From contig DLMI01000092.1 in the NCBI GenBank assembly GCA_002478145.1, forward strand, positions 1-60,134: 60,134 bases of DNA, written 5' to 3'. Position numbers and translations under genes: made by a program. This DNA comes from Acidobacteria bacterium UBA7540 (lineage in GTDB: Bacteria > Acidobacteriota > Terriglobia > UBA7540). Below the pieces are notes generated by a model. The model had not been told where the DNA came from, made no database searches, and worked only from the letters and a program-made list of their open reading frames with translations. This document shows positions 51,867 to 60,134 of this stretch, in pieces (the stretch's first letter is position 1; each line of letters opens with the position of its first letter).

Positions 51867-53731
51867 TTCCGCCTCGGCTTTTCTTGTGCAGCGGCGCGGC
51901 ACTCCCTCCCAACGATCCTCTCGCCGAGGGAAGAAAAATTGTCGCCCTCGATTCCATTGGGCCAAACGCCAACGTCAACGTCCGCCTTGAGAACGTCGCA
52001 AGGATCCTCAACAGGCACCTCTCGCCCAGGCTCGTCGACCTCCTGGAGATTGCCTCCTATGTGTTCACCGCTGACTGCGCCACAAATCGGGGGCATGGAT
52101 GGACCGATGAGAAATCAACCGAGGCTTGGGACCGCGATTTCTCGTTCGTTCTACCTGTGCGGGACCTCGGGTTCTGGGAGCGAGCGGAGGTGGGGCAGCT
52201 CTTGCAAGAGGTACTCGACTTTCTCTCAAACGACCGCTATTCATTTGTTTTCGTTCCGGTAAAGCACGATCGTCAAGCCCAGGCGTACTTGGACTTCGGT
52301 GACCTTGAAGACTGGCCGTTCTATGGGGTGGAACGTGTGCTGATGTTTTCTGGAGGCCTGGACTCACTCGGGGGAGCGGTCCAAACGGGGAGAGCCGGGT
52401 GCAAAACAGCTCTCGTCAGTCACAGATCTGTAACGACACTCGACTCACGTCAGCGGCGACTCTTTGATGAATTGGACCGCGCGTTCCCAGGCCAGATGGT
52501 CCATATACCGGTGTGGGTAAACAAAGAGAGAAACCTCAGCCGTGAGCCGACGCAGAGGACGCGGTCGTTCTTGTTTACGGCTTTGGGCACCATCGTTGCT
52601 GAATCAATTCAAGCTAAAGGCGTCCGTTTCTTCGAGAACGGCATCGTCAGCCTCAACCTCCCGGTCGCCGATGAGGCGTTACGCGCGCGAGCCTCCCGGA
52701 CCACGCATCCGAGGGCACTACACCTTCTTGCTCAGTTGTGCACGCTTGTAACGGGTCGGGACTTCGAGGTCGACAACCCTTATTTCTTCAATACCAAGGC
52801 CGAGATTGTAGCGCGCATCGTGGAGCAAGGTGCCGGTGAGCTGATCAACTTCACTTGCTCATGTGCCCACCCTATGTTCAGATCGAAGACCCAGTGGCAC
52901 TGCGGCACCTGCAGCCAGTGCATTGATAGACGCTTTGCTGTCCTGGCGTCGGGCCATCCTCAGTACGACCAGGAGATAGACTATGTCTCTGACGTTTTCA
53001 TTGGGCCGCGCAAAGACGGCTATGAGAGGAATGTTGCGATTGATTACGTCAGGCATGCCGTCGACCTGGACCGAATGAGCGAGGGAGAAATAGCAGCAAG
53101 ATTCAACTCGGAATTAAGCCGGGCGGTCAGGTGGGAGCAGAAACCAAGCGGCGCGGCGCAGCGCTTGATCAGAATGCACAAGCGGTACGGGGAGGATGTC
53201 GTGAGGGTGCTAGAGTCTCAGTTGGGTCAACACTCCAGTCAGCTGTTGTCCGCCGGATTGGATCAGACCTCGCTCTTGTCCCTCGCGGTCGGAGGAAAGC
53301 ATCTAGCACCATCATGGAGATTGTATTGCGACCGCATCGTCAGCTTGCTCCGGGCTGGCATCCCCGTCATGTGCCAATCGAGAAAGCCTAAGAATGAACC
53401 TGAATTCCAAGAGTTCTGCGACGGGATTCTTAAGGCCGGTGACACGGATTTGATTAGGGAGTTCCCCTTCCTGCGTTGGACCTCATGCATGACCAAACCG
53501 GACTGGTCGCACGAGGCCCTCGACGTGTGGGTCGAGGCAAAGTATGTTCGGGAGAAGCGGGACTTGCACCAAATCTCAGAGGCAATTGCTTCAGACATCA
53601 CGAAGTACGGAGACAGCGGGCGCAGAACGCTTTTCGTAGTCTATGACCCGTTCCATCACGTGCTGGATGAGGCGGCCTTTTCAACTCAGGTAAGTGGGCA
53701 CCAGAACATGACGATCGCATTTATCAGGTAA
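51863..53731 (+). CDS. QueC-like PP-loop protein fused to a PD-(D/E)XK-like nuclease domain
   Basis: 622 residues from ATG 51863. After about 155 residues of unknown type the PP-loop MFSGGLDSLGGAVQ (about 160-173) marks an adenylating ATP-pyrophosphatase domain of the QueC type; the cysteine cluster FTCSCAHP and HCGTCSQCIDRRF (about 331-358) is the QueC zinc site. A linker of 150 residues leads to a C-terminal domain with KPDWSHEALDVWVEAKYV (about 545-560), which fits the PD-(D/E)XK nuclease fold (Asp, then Glu-x-Lys). QueC homologues occur in antiphage systems such as Qat and type IV CBASS. This fusion looks like a stand-alone effector. Confidence 0.85.
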   Translation: MIPPRLFLCSGAALPPNDPLAEGRKIVALDSIGPNANVNVRLENVARILNRHLSPRLVDLLEIASYVFTADCATNRGHGWTDEKSTEAWDRDFSFVLPVRDLGFWERAEVGQLLQEVLDFLSNDRYSFVFVPVKHDRQAQAYLDFGDLEDWPFYGVERVLMFSGGLDSLGGAVQTGRAGCKTALVSHRSVTTLDSRQRRLFDELDRAFPGQMVHIPVWVNKERNLSREPTQRTRSFLFTALGTIVAESIQAKGVRFFENGIVSLNLPVADEALRARASRTTHPRALHLLAQLCTLVTGRDFEVDNPYFFNTKAEIVARIVEQGAGELINFTCSCAHPMFRSKTQWHCGTCSQCIDRRFAVLASGHPQYDQEIDYVSDVFIGPRKDGYERNVAIDYVRHAVDLDRMSEGEIAARFNSELSRAVRWEQKPSGAAQRLIRMHKRYGEDVVRVLESQLGQHSSQLLSAGLDQTSLLSLAVGGKHLAPSWRLYCDRIVSLLRAGIPVMCQSRKPKNEPEFQEFCDGILKAGDTDLIREFPFLRWTSCMTKPDWSHEALDVWVEAKYVREKRDLHQISEAIASDITKYGDSGRRTLFVVYDPFHHVLDEAAFSTQVSGHQNMTIAFIR

Positions 53732-53799
53732 CCTGCGGAAACCCGCTGGGCTCGTCCCCTCTACGGGTTCCACTTGGTTTACCGGGAACAGTGCCCGTT

Positions 53800-53945
53800 C
53801 ATTCCCGACCGCGCCGCCAGCCCCCGCAGCGCAGAGAGGAGGGATTTGGGGGCTTTAGCCCCTGAAGCGACGCGGCTTCAGGGCCTAAAGGCCTATTCAA
53901 CTCCCCGTCCCGAGGCGGCGGGGCTAAAGCCCCGCCCTTCCGAGG
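53800..53945. repeat. REP-like palindromes (ggggctttagcccc type)
   Basis: ggggctttagcccctgaagc followed by gcttcagggcc, then ggcggggctaaagccccgcc. They fold into one imperfect hairpin immediately downstream of the defence-like operon. Confidence 0.7.
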
Positions 53946-54156
53946 ATCACAAATAATATCGGTTACTAATGCAACTAACCACTAGAGCCCGTCGGCACTC
54001 GTCCGATGAGGAGGGGCACCCCTCGTGGGCGCCCTGACGGCCAGGCACAACAATCCGCAGCCACAGGGCAGGTCCGTCGCTTGACGGCTCAGCCGACGGG
54101 CCTGCCCCTACTATCCGCCACGACGCAGAGTTTGACGAGGCGGGAGGTCCTGTGCC

Positions 54157-54371
54157 CTGAAAGGGCACCATATAGTAGCCGGGGGCAACGCCCCCGGTAA
54201 ACCACCCGCATAGCCTACCGACCCTGGAGGGGTCGCATTACCCTGAGCCGCGGGACGCAAGACCGGCGTTAAACCACCCGGATTCGACCCTTTCAGGGTC
54301 GGACCTTGTTAGGGGCGCGTTTTCCGGGGGCGTTGCCCCCGGCTACTTTATCCCTCCCCTTCGGGGAGGCC
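54157..54371. repeat. Paired REP clusters without a transposase
   Basis: gccctgaaagggc and gccgggggcaacgcccccgg (54157-54200) are mirrored by ccctttcagggtc, ccgggggcgttgcccccgg and ccccttcgggg (54285-54371), with gaccctggaggggtc between. This is the organisation that flanks the transposase remnant at 8447, here with only about 90 bp inside. The rest of 53946-54784 shows further small palindromes (for example gattcccgctttcgcgggaat near 54629) and no gene. Confidence 0.8.
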
Positions 54372-54784
54372 GAAGAAACCAAGCTGAGACGCCTCCCGTT
54401 CCATTCGCTTGCCCTTGTTCTCGGCCGAATCGGGGCACGCGGCCTTATTTTACCGCCTATGCCGTAGCCCCCTCCCGCCGCGGCGGGAGGGGGCGCGAGG
54501 TGCAAAAACTGGAGTGGTCTGCGTCACCTTCCAGGAAGTATAATGACACCGCTCGGTAAGCAGCCTCATGGAATTGATGCCTCGTCTCGCAGGCAAGGAA
54601 CAAGGCCAGCTCCTGAGGTTTGCGGAGTGGATTCCCGCTTTCGCGGGAATGACTGCGTCCTGCAGCGCCCACGGCTACTCACCGTGCACCGCTTCGCGGT
54701 GAGAAGGTGCTGGTGAGTTTGGCAAGGCGCAAGGGCAACATCGACCAGCCGCAAGGTCAGAGGGAGGGCTGCGATAAAGGAACA

Positions 54785-56314
54785 ATGTTTCGCAAGATCC
54801 TGATAGCCAACCGTGGCGAGATTGCGGTGCGCGTGATGCGCGCCTGCCGCGAGATGGGAATCTGCGCGGTGGCCGTCTATTCCGACGTGGACCGCAAAGC
54901 GCTGCACGTGCGCTATGCCGACCAAGCTTTTCACATCGGGCCGGCTCCCTCGAGCGAAAGTTACCTTCGAATCGACCGCCTTCTTGACGCCGCCCAACGA
55001 AGCGGCGCAGAGGCGATCCACCCCGGTTACGGCTTCCTGGCAGAGAACCCGGAGTTTGCCCGCGCCTGCGCGGATGCGGGGTTGGTATTCATCGGGCCGC
55101 CGGTGGCCGCGATGGAGTTGATGGGCTCGAAGACCAAGTCGCGGCAGACCCTGATCCAGGCAGGCCTGCCCGTGGTCCCCGGGACCGAGCGCAACCTGGA
55201 AAGCCTCGCGGAAGCGCATCGAGTTGCGGACGAAATCGGCTATCCCGTGATGCTCAAGGCCTCGGCGGGAGGGGGCGGCAAGGGATTGCGTCTTGTGCGT
55301 TCCCCCGCCGAGCTCGAATCCGCCTGCAACACCGCGCGCTCGGAAGCGCAAAACGCCTTCAACGACCCCTCGGTTTACATCGAGAAATATCTCGACCGCC
55401 CCCGCCACATTGAAATCCAGATTCTTGGCGACCAGTACGGGCACCTGATTCACCTTTGCGAACGCGAGTGTTCGCTGCAAAGAAGACACCAGAAGGTGCT
55501 GGAAGAATGCCCGTCGCCCATCGTGCACGAGGAGTTGCGCCAGCGCATGGGAGAAACCGCCGTGCGCATCGCAAAGCTGGCAGGATACTGGAACGCCGGC
55601 ACGGTGGAATTCCTCGTGGACCAGAGCGGCAATTTCTACTTTCTGGAGATGAACACGCGGCTTCAAGTCGAACACCCGGTTACGGAACTGGTGATGGGAA
55701 TAGATTTGGTGAAGGAGCAGATTCAGATTGCGGCGGGGGAAAAGCTGCGGTGGCGGCAAGAAGACGTGCGCTTGAGGGGCGCAGCGATCGAGTGCCGCAT
55801 CTACGCGGAGGACCCCGCCAACAGTTTCTTCCCTTCCCCCGGCACCATCAGCCGGCTCCAGGTGCCCGCGGGGCCGGGCGTGCGACGAGACAACGGTGTC
55901 TACGAAGGATGGACCGTACCTCTGGAATATGACCCGTTGCTTTCGAAAGTCGCGGTTTGGGGGACGGAGCGCGCGGAAGCCATCGCGCGCATGCGGCGGG
56001 CGCTCGGCGAGTACGAGATTTTCGGCATCAAAACCAACGTCCCTTTTTTCCGCCGCTTGCTCGAGCACCCGGAATTCGTCGCCGGCCGCATGGACACCGA
56101 ATTCATTGACCGCGTCCTGGCCGCCGGGCTCATGGAGGAAGCGCCGCCTTCACCCGAGGAGGAGCGCGTCGCCATGCTGGCGGCGGCCCTCCACGCGGGA
56201 GGGGGCGAGGAGAAGAAAACACCGGCCTCCACTCGCGACAGCACTTGGAAAAATGCGGGCAGAGACTCGCTGCTTAACCAGTGGCCTCGTCGCGGGAGCT
56301 GGAGAAGCGGATGA
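54785..56314 (+). CDS. accC: Biotin carboxylase subunit of an acyl-CoA carboxylase
   Basis: 509 residues from ATG 54785 (AAAGGAAC upstream). Canonical biotin carboxylase: MFRKILIANRGEIAVRVMRACREMG, the ATP-grasp glycine loop ASAGGGGKGLRLV, the carboxylase motif YIEKYLDRPRHIEIQILGD, ECSLQRRHQKVLEE and the active-site FYFLEMNTRLQVEHPVTE. It carboxylates biotin on the carrier with bicarbonate and ATP. The C-terminal 50 residues are a Glu/Ser-rich extension beyond AccC. It overlaps the carrier gene by ATGA. The pairing with a biotin carrier longer than typical AccB suits a propionyl/methylcrotonyl-type carboxylase, so accC is used loosely. Confidence 0.93.
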   Translation: MFRKILIANRGEIAVRVMRACREMGICAVAVYSDVDRKALHVRYADQAFHIGPAPSSESYLRIDRLLDAAQRSGAEAIHPGYGFLAENPEFARACADAGLVFIGPPVAAMELMGSKTKSRQTLIQAGLPVVPGTERNLESLAEAHRVADEIGYPVMLKASAGGGGKGLRLVRSPAELESACNTARSEAQNAFNDPSVYIEKYLDRPRHIEIQILGDQYGHLIHLCERECSLQRRHQKVLEECPSPIVHEELRQRMGETAVRIAKLAGYWNAGTVEFLVDQSGNFYFLEMNTRLQVEHPVTELVMGIDLVKEQIQIAAGEKLRWRQEDVRLRGAAIECRIYAEDPANSFFPSPGTISRLQVPAGPGVRRDNGVYEGWTVPLEYDPLLSKVAVWGTERAEAIARMRRALGEYEIFGIKTNVPFFRRLLEHPEFVAGRMDTEFIDRVLAAGLMEEAPPSPEEERVAMLAAALHAGGGEEKKTPASTRDSTWKNAGRDSLLNQWPRRGSWRSG

Positions 56315-56871
56315 AGCTTGAAATTAAAATCCATTCGGGCTCGAAGACCTCGGATCATGAATTTGAGTTGTCAGCGCGGGCGGGCGCAGTGCAAAGCAGG
56401 ACGGGGGCGGCATCTTCCGGGGCGAAAATTAACTTCGATGGCGAGACGCTTCTTGCGGATAGGGAAGAGATTTCGCCGGGGGTTTACTCGATCCTGATCG
56501 ACGGGCGGTCTTACGAAGCCCAGGTCAGCAAGAGGGCAGGCGACGCCGAGGGTTACTTGAGCTCCTACTTGGTTACCGTGGGCCTGCGTCACTATCTGGT
56601 GGAAATTCGTGATCCGCGGCGCTGGCGGCGCGATGGCGCGGGAGTTCGGGAGAAAGGCCCACAAGAAATCGTGGCCCCCATGCCAGGGAAAATCGTCAAG
56701 GTGCTGGTTTCTGAAAACCAGGAGGTGGTGCGGGACCAGGGACTTCTGGTGATCGAAGCGATGAAAATGCAGAACGAAATCCGCGCTCCCCGGGCCGGCC
56801 GCGTGGAACGCATCTACGCGCAGGAAGAAACCGGCGTGGAGGCGGGGTTCCGCTTGCTGAGGCTGGTCTGA
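56311..56871 (+). CDS. Biotin carboxyl carrier protein
   Basis: 186 residues, ATG at 56311 overlapping the upstream stop. The C-terminal 75 residues are a biotinyl/lipoyl domain: VAPMPGKIVKVLVSENQEVVRDQGLLVIEAMKMQNEI, with biotin on Lys152 in EAMKM. The N-terminal 110 residues resemble the linker-like domain found in carriers of acyl-CoA carboxylases (YEAQVSKR, HYLVEIRDPRRW). It shuttles carboxybiotin to a carboxyltransferase, which is not encoded in this window. Confidence 0.93.
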   Translation: MKLEIKIHSGSKTSDHEFELSARAGAVQSRTGAASSGAKINFDGETLLADREEISPGVYSILIDGRSYEAQVSKRAGDAEGYLSSYLVTVGLRHYLVEIRDPRRWRRDGAGVREKGPQEIVAPMPGKIVKVLVSENQEVVRDQGLLVIEAMKMQNEIRAPRAGRVERIYAQEETGVEAGFRLLRLV

Positions 56872-57034
56872 CAGGCTGCGTTGGCAACGGAAACAACCCC
56901 TCACCCGTCCCGCGCCGGCTGGTGAAAACGCCGGACGCGGGCCACCCTCTCCCCAGGGGAGAGGGCTACAATTCCGACTAATCCGGGGCCGGTACACCCT
57001 ATGGGGCGGCGATCACACCCAGCCAGGCAGCCTG

Positions 57035-58096
57035 TCACTTGGAGGAAGAGGGACTTAGCTCTCCTTTGACGATCTGCTCGGCCAGGTAGTTCTCGACCTT
57101 CGCCCGGTTGCGCAGCGTCTCGATGTAGGCCGCTTTCAGAAGCTGCTCTCTTTCGCTCCTCAGCGTCTGGCGGATGGAATTCTGAACCCGCAACTCGGAA
57201 AGCGTATGCGTTGCGGCTGGTTCCTTCCCGAGCAGTTTGAAGATGTGGTATCCGGATGAACTGGGAATGATCCCAGTGAACTGGTTGACCTGGAGCGAGA
57301 GGACGGCCTTGAGCTGCGGGGTGGAGTCCAATGCCGAGGCCGGGATGAAGCCCATGTCACCACCGCCGGAAGCGGTTCGAGGATCTTCCGAGTACTCTTG
57401 CGCCACCGTGGCGAAGTCGTCCCCGGCGCGCAGGCGGGCGTAAAGCGCCTGGATCTTCCGCGCCGCGGCGGCGGGGGTCTTGGCGTCGTCGTTCTTCAGG
57501 TTGCGCACCTCGGCATCCGCAACCGGAGTGACCTGGATCTGGGCCAGGTGGTACAAGGTTTCAGGGACATTGAAGTTGGCCTTGTTGCGTTCGTAATAGG
57601 CCGCAATCTCGGGGTCGGTAACTTTTATATTTGAGATGATTTCTTTGTTGATAAGCTTTGTGATGATAATGCCCCGGCGTACTTCCTTCCGGAGATCCTC
57701 CATTTCCAGGCCCTGGTCCCGGAGACGTCTCTGGAACTCTTCCGCCGAATAAGGGCTCTGAAGTTCGGCCACCTTGTTATCCACTTCGGCTTCCGAGGCT
57801 GTGATGCCTGCGTGGGAGGCGTGGTCAACCAGAATCTGATTAACGATCAGTTCATCCAGAACATTCAGTTTAAAGCTCCAGGCTTCTTCCTGGCTGCTGG
57901 TGTCGGACCCTGCACCCTGGCGGTTTCGATAGACCCTCTCCACTTGGTCACGGAAGATGGGCTGGCCATCGACCTTCGCCACCAGTTCGCGATCCGAGGG
58001 GCTTTTCCGCTGGCAAGACGTGAGGGCCGCCAAGCCTGCTAGCTGCACGAGGATTATCAACGCTGTGGCGCCGCGCAAGAACAGTTGGTTTGTCAT
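57035..58096 (-). CDS. SurA-like peptidyl-prolyl isomerase lipoprotein
   Basis: 353 residues from ATG 58096. The leader ends LAALTSCQRK, a lipobox with Cys29, so a periplasmic lipoprotein. SurA_N-like segments follow: VAKVDGQPIFRDQVERVY and the helical FKLNVLDELIVNQILVDHA. A parvulin (PPIC) domain spans about 235-325, with FATVAQEYSEDPRTASGGGDMGFI and FTGIIPSSSGYHIFKLL. It should assist folding of outer membrane proteins, such as the TonB-type receptors of this organism. Divergent from rpmB; a TACAAT at about 58104-58109 upstream of its start may be a -10 box. Confidence 0.9.
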   Translation of the reverse strand: MTNQLFLRGATALIILVQLAGLAALTSCQRKSPSDRELVAKVDGQPIFRDQVERVYRNRQGAGSDTSSQEEAWSFKLNVLDELIVNQILVDHASHAGITASEAEVDNKVAELQSPYSAEEFQRRLRDQGLEMEDLRKEVRRGIIITKLINKEIISNIKVTDPEIAAYYERNKANFNVPETLYHLAQIQVTPVADAEVRNLKNDDAKTPAAAARKIQALYARLRAGDDFATVAQEYSEDPRTASGGGDMGFIPASALDSTPQLKAVLSLQVNQFTGIIPSSSGYHIFKLLGKEPAATHTLSELRVQNSIRQTLRSEREQLLKAAYIETLRNRAKVENYLAEQIVKGELSPSSSK

Positions 58097-58208
58097 GCTA
58101 GTATTGTAACTCCACCCAGCAACAAAGAAGTGGGCAAAGTTGGGGCGGCTCTGGTAAAATGAAAAGGTTGCGCGAGAGAAGTATTTGTCCTTCCTACGAG
58201 GTGTTGCT

Positions 58209-58400
58209 ATGGCTCTGGCCTGTGAGATTTGCGGGAAAGGCCCCAAGTACGGAAATCGGATAAGCCACGCCCACAACGTCACCAGGCGTCGGTGGAACCC
58301 GAACTTGCGCCGGGTTCATGCCCTCGTGGAGGGCGTCCACAAGACCGTGCGCGTCTGCACGGCATGCATTCGCTCGGGCAAGGTTGCCAAAGCGAAGTAG
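58209..58400 (+). CDS. rpmB: Ribosomal protein bL28
   Basis: 63 residues from ATG 58209 after GAGGT. The L28 pattern is clear: CEICGKGPKYGNRISHAHN, RRRWNPNLRRV and KTVRVCTACIRSGKV. It keeps both CxxC pairs (Cys5/Cys8 and Cys50/Cys53), the zinc-binding form. Part of the large ribosomal subunit. It is a single gene, with a possible -10 TAAAAT at about 58154-58159. Confidence 0.96.
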   Translation: MALACEICGKGPKYGNRISHAHNVTRRRWNPNLRRVHALVEGVHKTVRVCTACIRSGKVAKAK

Positions 58401-58479
58401 TGTTCGACAGTTGGTCATGCCCTCGCCGGCGGCAAGCACACAGGCCTGGCGCCCCCCCGCAAGCCGGCGAACTCCTTCT

Positions 58480-58860
58480 TTAAGCCGCGGCGACGGCCTC
58501 AATTTCCACACTCACATCACGGGGCAATCGGGCGACCTGGACGGTGGCGCGCGCGGGTGGCTGCTCGCTGAAGAACCTGGCATAGACCTCGTTCATCTTT
58601 CCGAAATCGTTCAAGTCCCTGAGGTACACAGTAGTTTTCAAAACCTGGCCCAGGCTGGCACCCGCTGCCTCCAGGATTGCCGCCAGGTTCTTCAAGACTC
58701 GCTCGGTCTGAGCCGCGACGTCGTCTCCCACAACCTGACTGGTGGCGGGGTCAATAGGAATCTGGCCGGAAACAAAGATCAAATCTCCCCAGCGTAGAGC
58801 CTGTGAATAAGGGCCAAGGGCCGCGGGTGCTTTCGAAGTGGAAATCACATCCTTGCTCAC
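58480..58860 (-). CDS. ridA: RidA family enamine/imine deaminase
   Basis: 126 residues, GTG start after GGAGGAATACA. RidA family signature: KAPAALGPYSQALRWGDLIFVSGQIPIDP, NLAAILEAAGASLGQVLKTTVYL and the C-terminal RATVQVARLPRDVSVEIEAVA with the catalytic Arg. It hydrolyses reactive enamine/imine intermediates from PLP enzymes. It follows the rel stop by 13 nt and is probably co-transcribed with it. Confidence 0.94.
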   Translation of the reverse strand: MSKDVISTSKAPAALGPYSQALRWGDLIFVSGQIPIDPATSQVVGDDVAAQTERVLKNLAAILEAAGASLGQVLKTTVYLRDLNDFGKMNEVYARFFSEQPPARATVQVARLPRDVSVEIEAVAAA

Positions 58861-58873
58861 TGTATTCCTCCTC

Positions 58874-60134
58874 TCAGTGCATCACCCGATCAACCTGGTA
58901 AACACCCTCGATCTTGCGCAGCGAAGATACGATTTTCTCCAAGTGTTCCAAATCCACAATATCCAACGTCACATCGATATTCGCCTGGCTGTCGCCCGTG
59001 CGCACTTCGATGTCCTGGATATTCGAATGAACGTCGGCGATCGCGCCGGTCACGTCGGCCAAAAGCCCCTGGCGGTCGCGGCTGGACAGGGTGAGCTTGA
59101 CGGGATAGAGGCTGTACTTGGGCCCCACCCACTTGACCTCAATTCGCCGGTCGGCATCGTAAAGGAGATTCTGAACGTTGGGGCAACTTTTGGAATGCAC
59201 CGCAATTCCTTTGCCGCGGGTTATGTAGCCGGTGATTTCCTCCCCCCGAATGGGATTGCAACACTTGGCGCGATAGACCATCAGGTCACCGTGGCCGTGC
59301 ACCTGGATGGCCATATCGCCGGAGATACCGAGCGCCCGTTTCACCGTGGTAAGCCGGGAAGGATGGGCCGTCTCGAGCTGAGCCGAGGGAACAAGCTTGG
59401 CGAGCACTTGGCGCGCGGAGAACTTTCCATATCCGATCCCCGCGTGCAGGTCATCCACCTGCGTGCAGCCGTTATCCCGCGCCACCCGCAGGTAGTCTTC
59501 CGCCTCAATCTTTTTCAGCGTTACGTCGTATTTGCGCGCCTCCTTCTCCAGCAACCGCTTGCCGATTTCCACGGCCTGCCCCCTTTGCGCGACATTGACC
59601 CAGTGCTTGATCTTGTTGCGCGCGCGCGAGGTCTTGACTAGAGCAAGCCAGTCGCGGCTGGGGGTGTGATGCGCCTGGGTCACAATTTCGACAATATCGC
59701 CGTTGCGTAATTTGTACTTGAGGGGAACGATGCGGCCATTGACCTTTGCACCCACGCAATGGTGGCCGACCTCGCTATGGATGGCGTAAGCGAAGTCGAT
59801 GGGTGTCGCCTCACGGGGCAACACGATCACCTTACCCTTGGGAGTAAATGTATAAACCTCTTCCGGGTAAAGATCGATCTTCAGGGTGGAAAGGAACTCG
59901 CCCGGGTCGCCCATTTCCTGCTGCCATTCCACCAGGTGCCGCAGCCACGCAAAGCGCTCCTCATCCTGCGGCGCGAGGGGGCTGCCGTCCTTGTATTTCC
60001 AGTGGGCGGCAATGCCTTCCTCGGCGATCCGGTGCATCTCCTCGGTACGAATCTGGACCTCGAACGGCTGGCCATGAGGACCAATTACTGAGGTGTGCAA
60101 AGACTGATAGAGATTGGGCCTGGGGATGGCGATG
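58874..60134 (-). CDS. rel: Bifunctional (p)ppGpp synthetase/hydrolase, C-terminal part
   Basis: The 5' part lies beyond the window; the frame is open to its edge and reads IAIPRPNLYQSLHTSVIGPHG, typical of the synthetase domain. The visible 420 residues include the EVQIRTEEMHRIAEEGIAAHWKYKD motif, the TGS domain (VYTFTPKGKVIVLPREATPIDFAYAIH), the helical/zinc-finger region (AKCCNPIRGEEITGYITRGKGIAVH) and a C-terminal ACT domain (DRQGLLADVTGAIADV). It makes and degrades the stringent-response alarmone. Followed by ridA. Confidence 0.95.
   Translation of the reverse strand, partial: IAIPRPNLYQSLHTSVIGPHGQPFEVQIRTEEMHRIAEEGIAAHWKYKDGSPLAPQDEERFAWLRHLVEWQQEMGDPGEFLSTLKIDLYPEEVYTFTPKGKVIVLPREATPIDFAYAIHSEVGHHCVGAKVNGRIVPLKYKLRNGDIVEIVTQAHHTPSRDWLALVKTSRARNKIKHWVNVAQRGQAVEIGKRLLEKEARKYDVTLKKIEAEDYLRVARDNGCTQVDDLHAGIGYGKFSARQVLAKLVPSAQLETAHPSRLTTVKRALGISGDMAIQVHGHGDLMVYRAKCCNPIRGEEITGYITRGKGIAVHSKSCPNVQNLLYDADRRIEVKWVGPKYSLYPVKLTLSSRDRQGLLADVTGAIADVHSNIQDIEVRTGDSQANIDVTLDIVDLEHLEKIVSSLRKIEGVYQVDRVMH

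Noticed and set aside
50703..53731. Complete Qat (QatABCD) or type IV CBASS system
   Set aside because: Only the QueC-like domain matches; no ATPase, TatD-like nuclease, CD-NTase or TGT-like protein is encoded here.
54566..56068. 500-residue minus-strand frame
   Set aside because: Antisense to the clearly conserved biotin carboxylase gene; GC-rich third positions open the opposite frame.
58838..59641. 267-residue plus-strand frame
   Set aside because: Antisense to rel, whose TGS and ACT motifs are certain.

Overview
The window looks like a chromosomal stretch of an Acidobacteriota genome, most likely a soil or subsurface Terriglobia-type lineage. The evidence is indirect: a 1,261-residue TonB-dependent receptor with an N-terminal carboxypeptidase-regulatory domain, an FG-GAP/UnbV protein, several large TPR proteins with Sec or Tat leaders, a LacI regulator divergent from the receptor gene, GC-rich coding sequence, and very many dispersed short repeats. 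No rRNA, tRNA, CRISPR array or phage was seen.

Layout. 0-7.4 kb: repeat-rich accessory DNA with a redoxin fragment, a cysteine-rich exported protein, a 62-residue zinc-ribbon protein, an intact IS630-family element and a large exported beta-propeller-like protein. 7.6-15.6 kb: a peptide-maturation cluster that I consider the most interesting locus. It has a 59-residue precursor-like peptide (coupled by an ATGA overlap to the next gene), an S26-type peptidase, an HPr-kinase-related kinase, a PqqD-like protein, a radical SAM/SPASM enzyme and, converging from the other side, a nucleotidyltransferase and an ABC exporter pair. The cluster has been split by a decayed tyrosine transposase with its palindromes, by an inverted-repeat element and by heptamer arrays, one of them inside the kinase gene. 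16-24 kb: secreted TPR proteins (two of them paralogues) around a Tat-exported phosphatase-like protein and its unknown partner, then a second REP-associated transposase. 24.6-30 kb: the TonB-dependent receptor and a LacI regulator. 30-36.4 kb: a TPR protein and a giant FG-GAP/UnbV-redoxin-TPR fusion. 36.7-44.7 kb: a URO-D-family protein, a multi-PAS histidine kinase with its response regulator, a DUF169 protein, a VanY-like peptidase and a DEDD exonuclease. 44.9-49.6 kb: housekeeping genes dinB, prmC, prfA and a DUF1385 membrane protein. 50.7-53.7 kb: a defence-like locus with a SEFIR-domain fragment and a coupled two-gene operon whose second product fuses a QueC-like PP-loop domain to a PD-(D/E)XK-like nuclease domain. 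54.8-60.1 kb: biotin carboxylase and biotin carrier, a SurA-like lipoprotein isomerase, rpmB, ridA and the 3' part of rel.

A second theme is the repeats. At least eighteen loci carry short degenerate tandem arrays with a strict 7-nt period but a different word at each locus. Several occur as inverted pairs, and some have run into genes and now encode protein tails or an internal loop. They resemble in kind the heptanucleotide STRRs known from filamentous cyanobacteria. Separate families of palindromic elements are also present: a MITE-like family with three complete copies, a fold-back family, and REP clusters linked to the two transposase genes.

All product calls come from reading motifs by eye. 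No database search was run, so family names are recognition-based.
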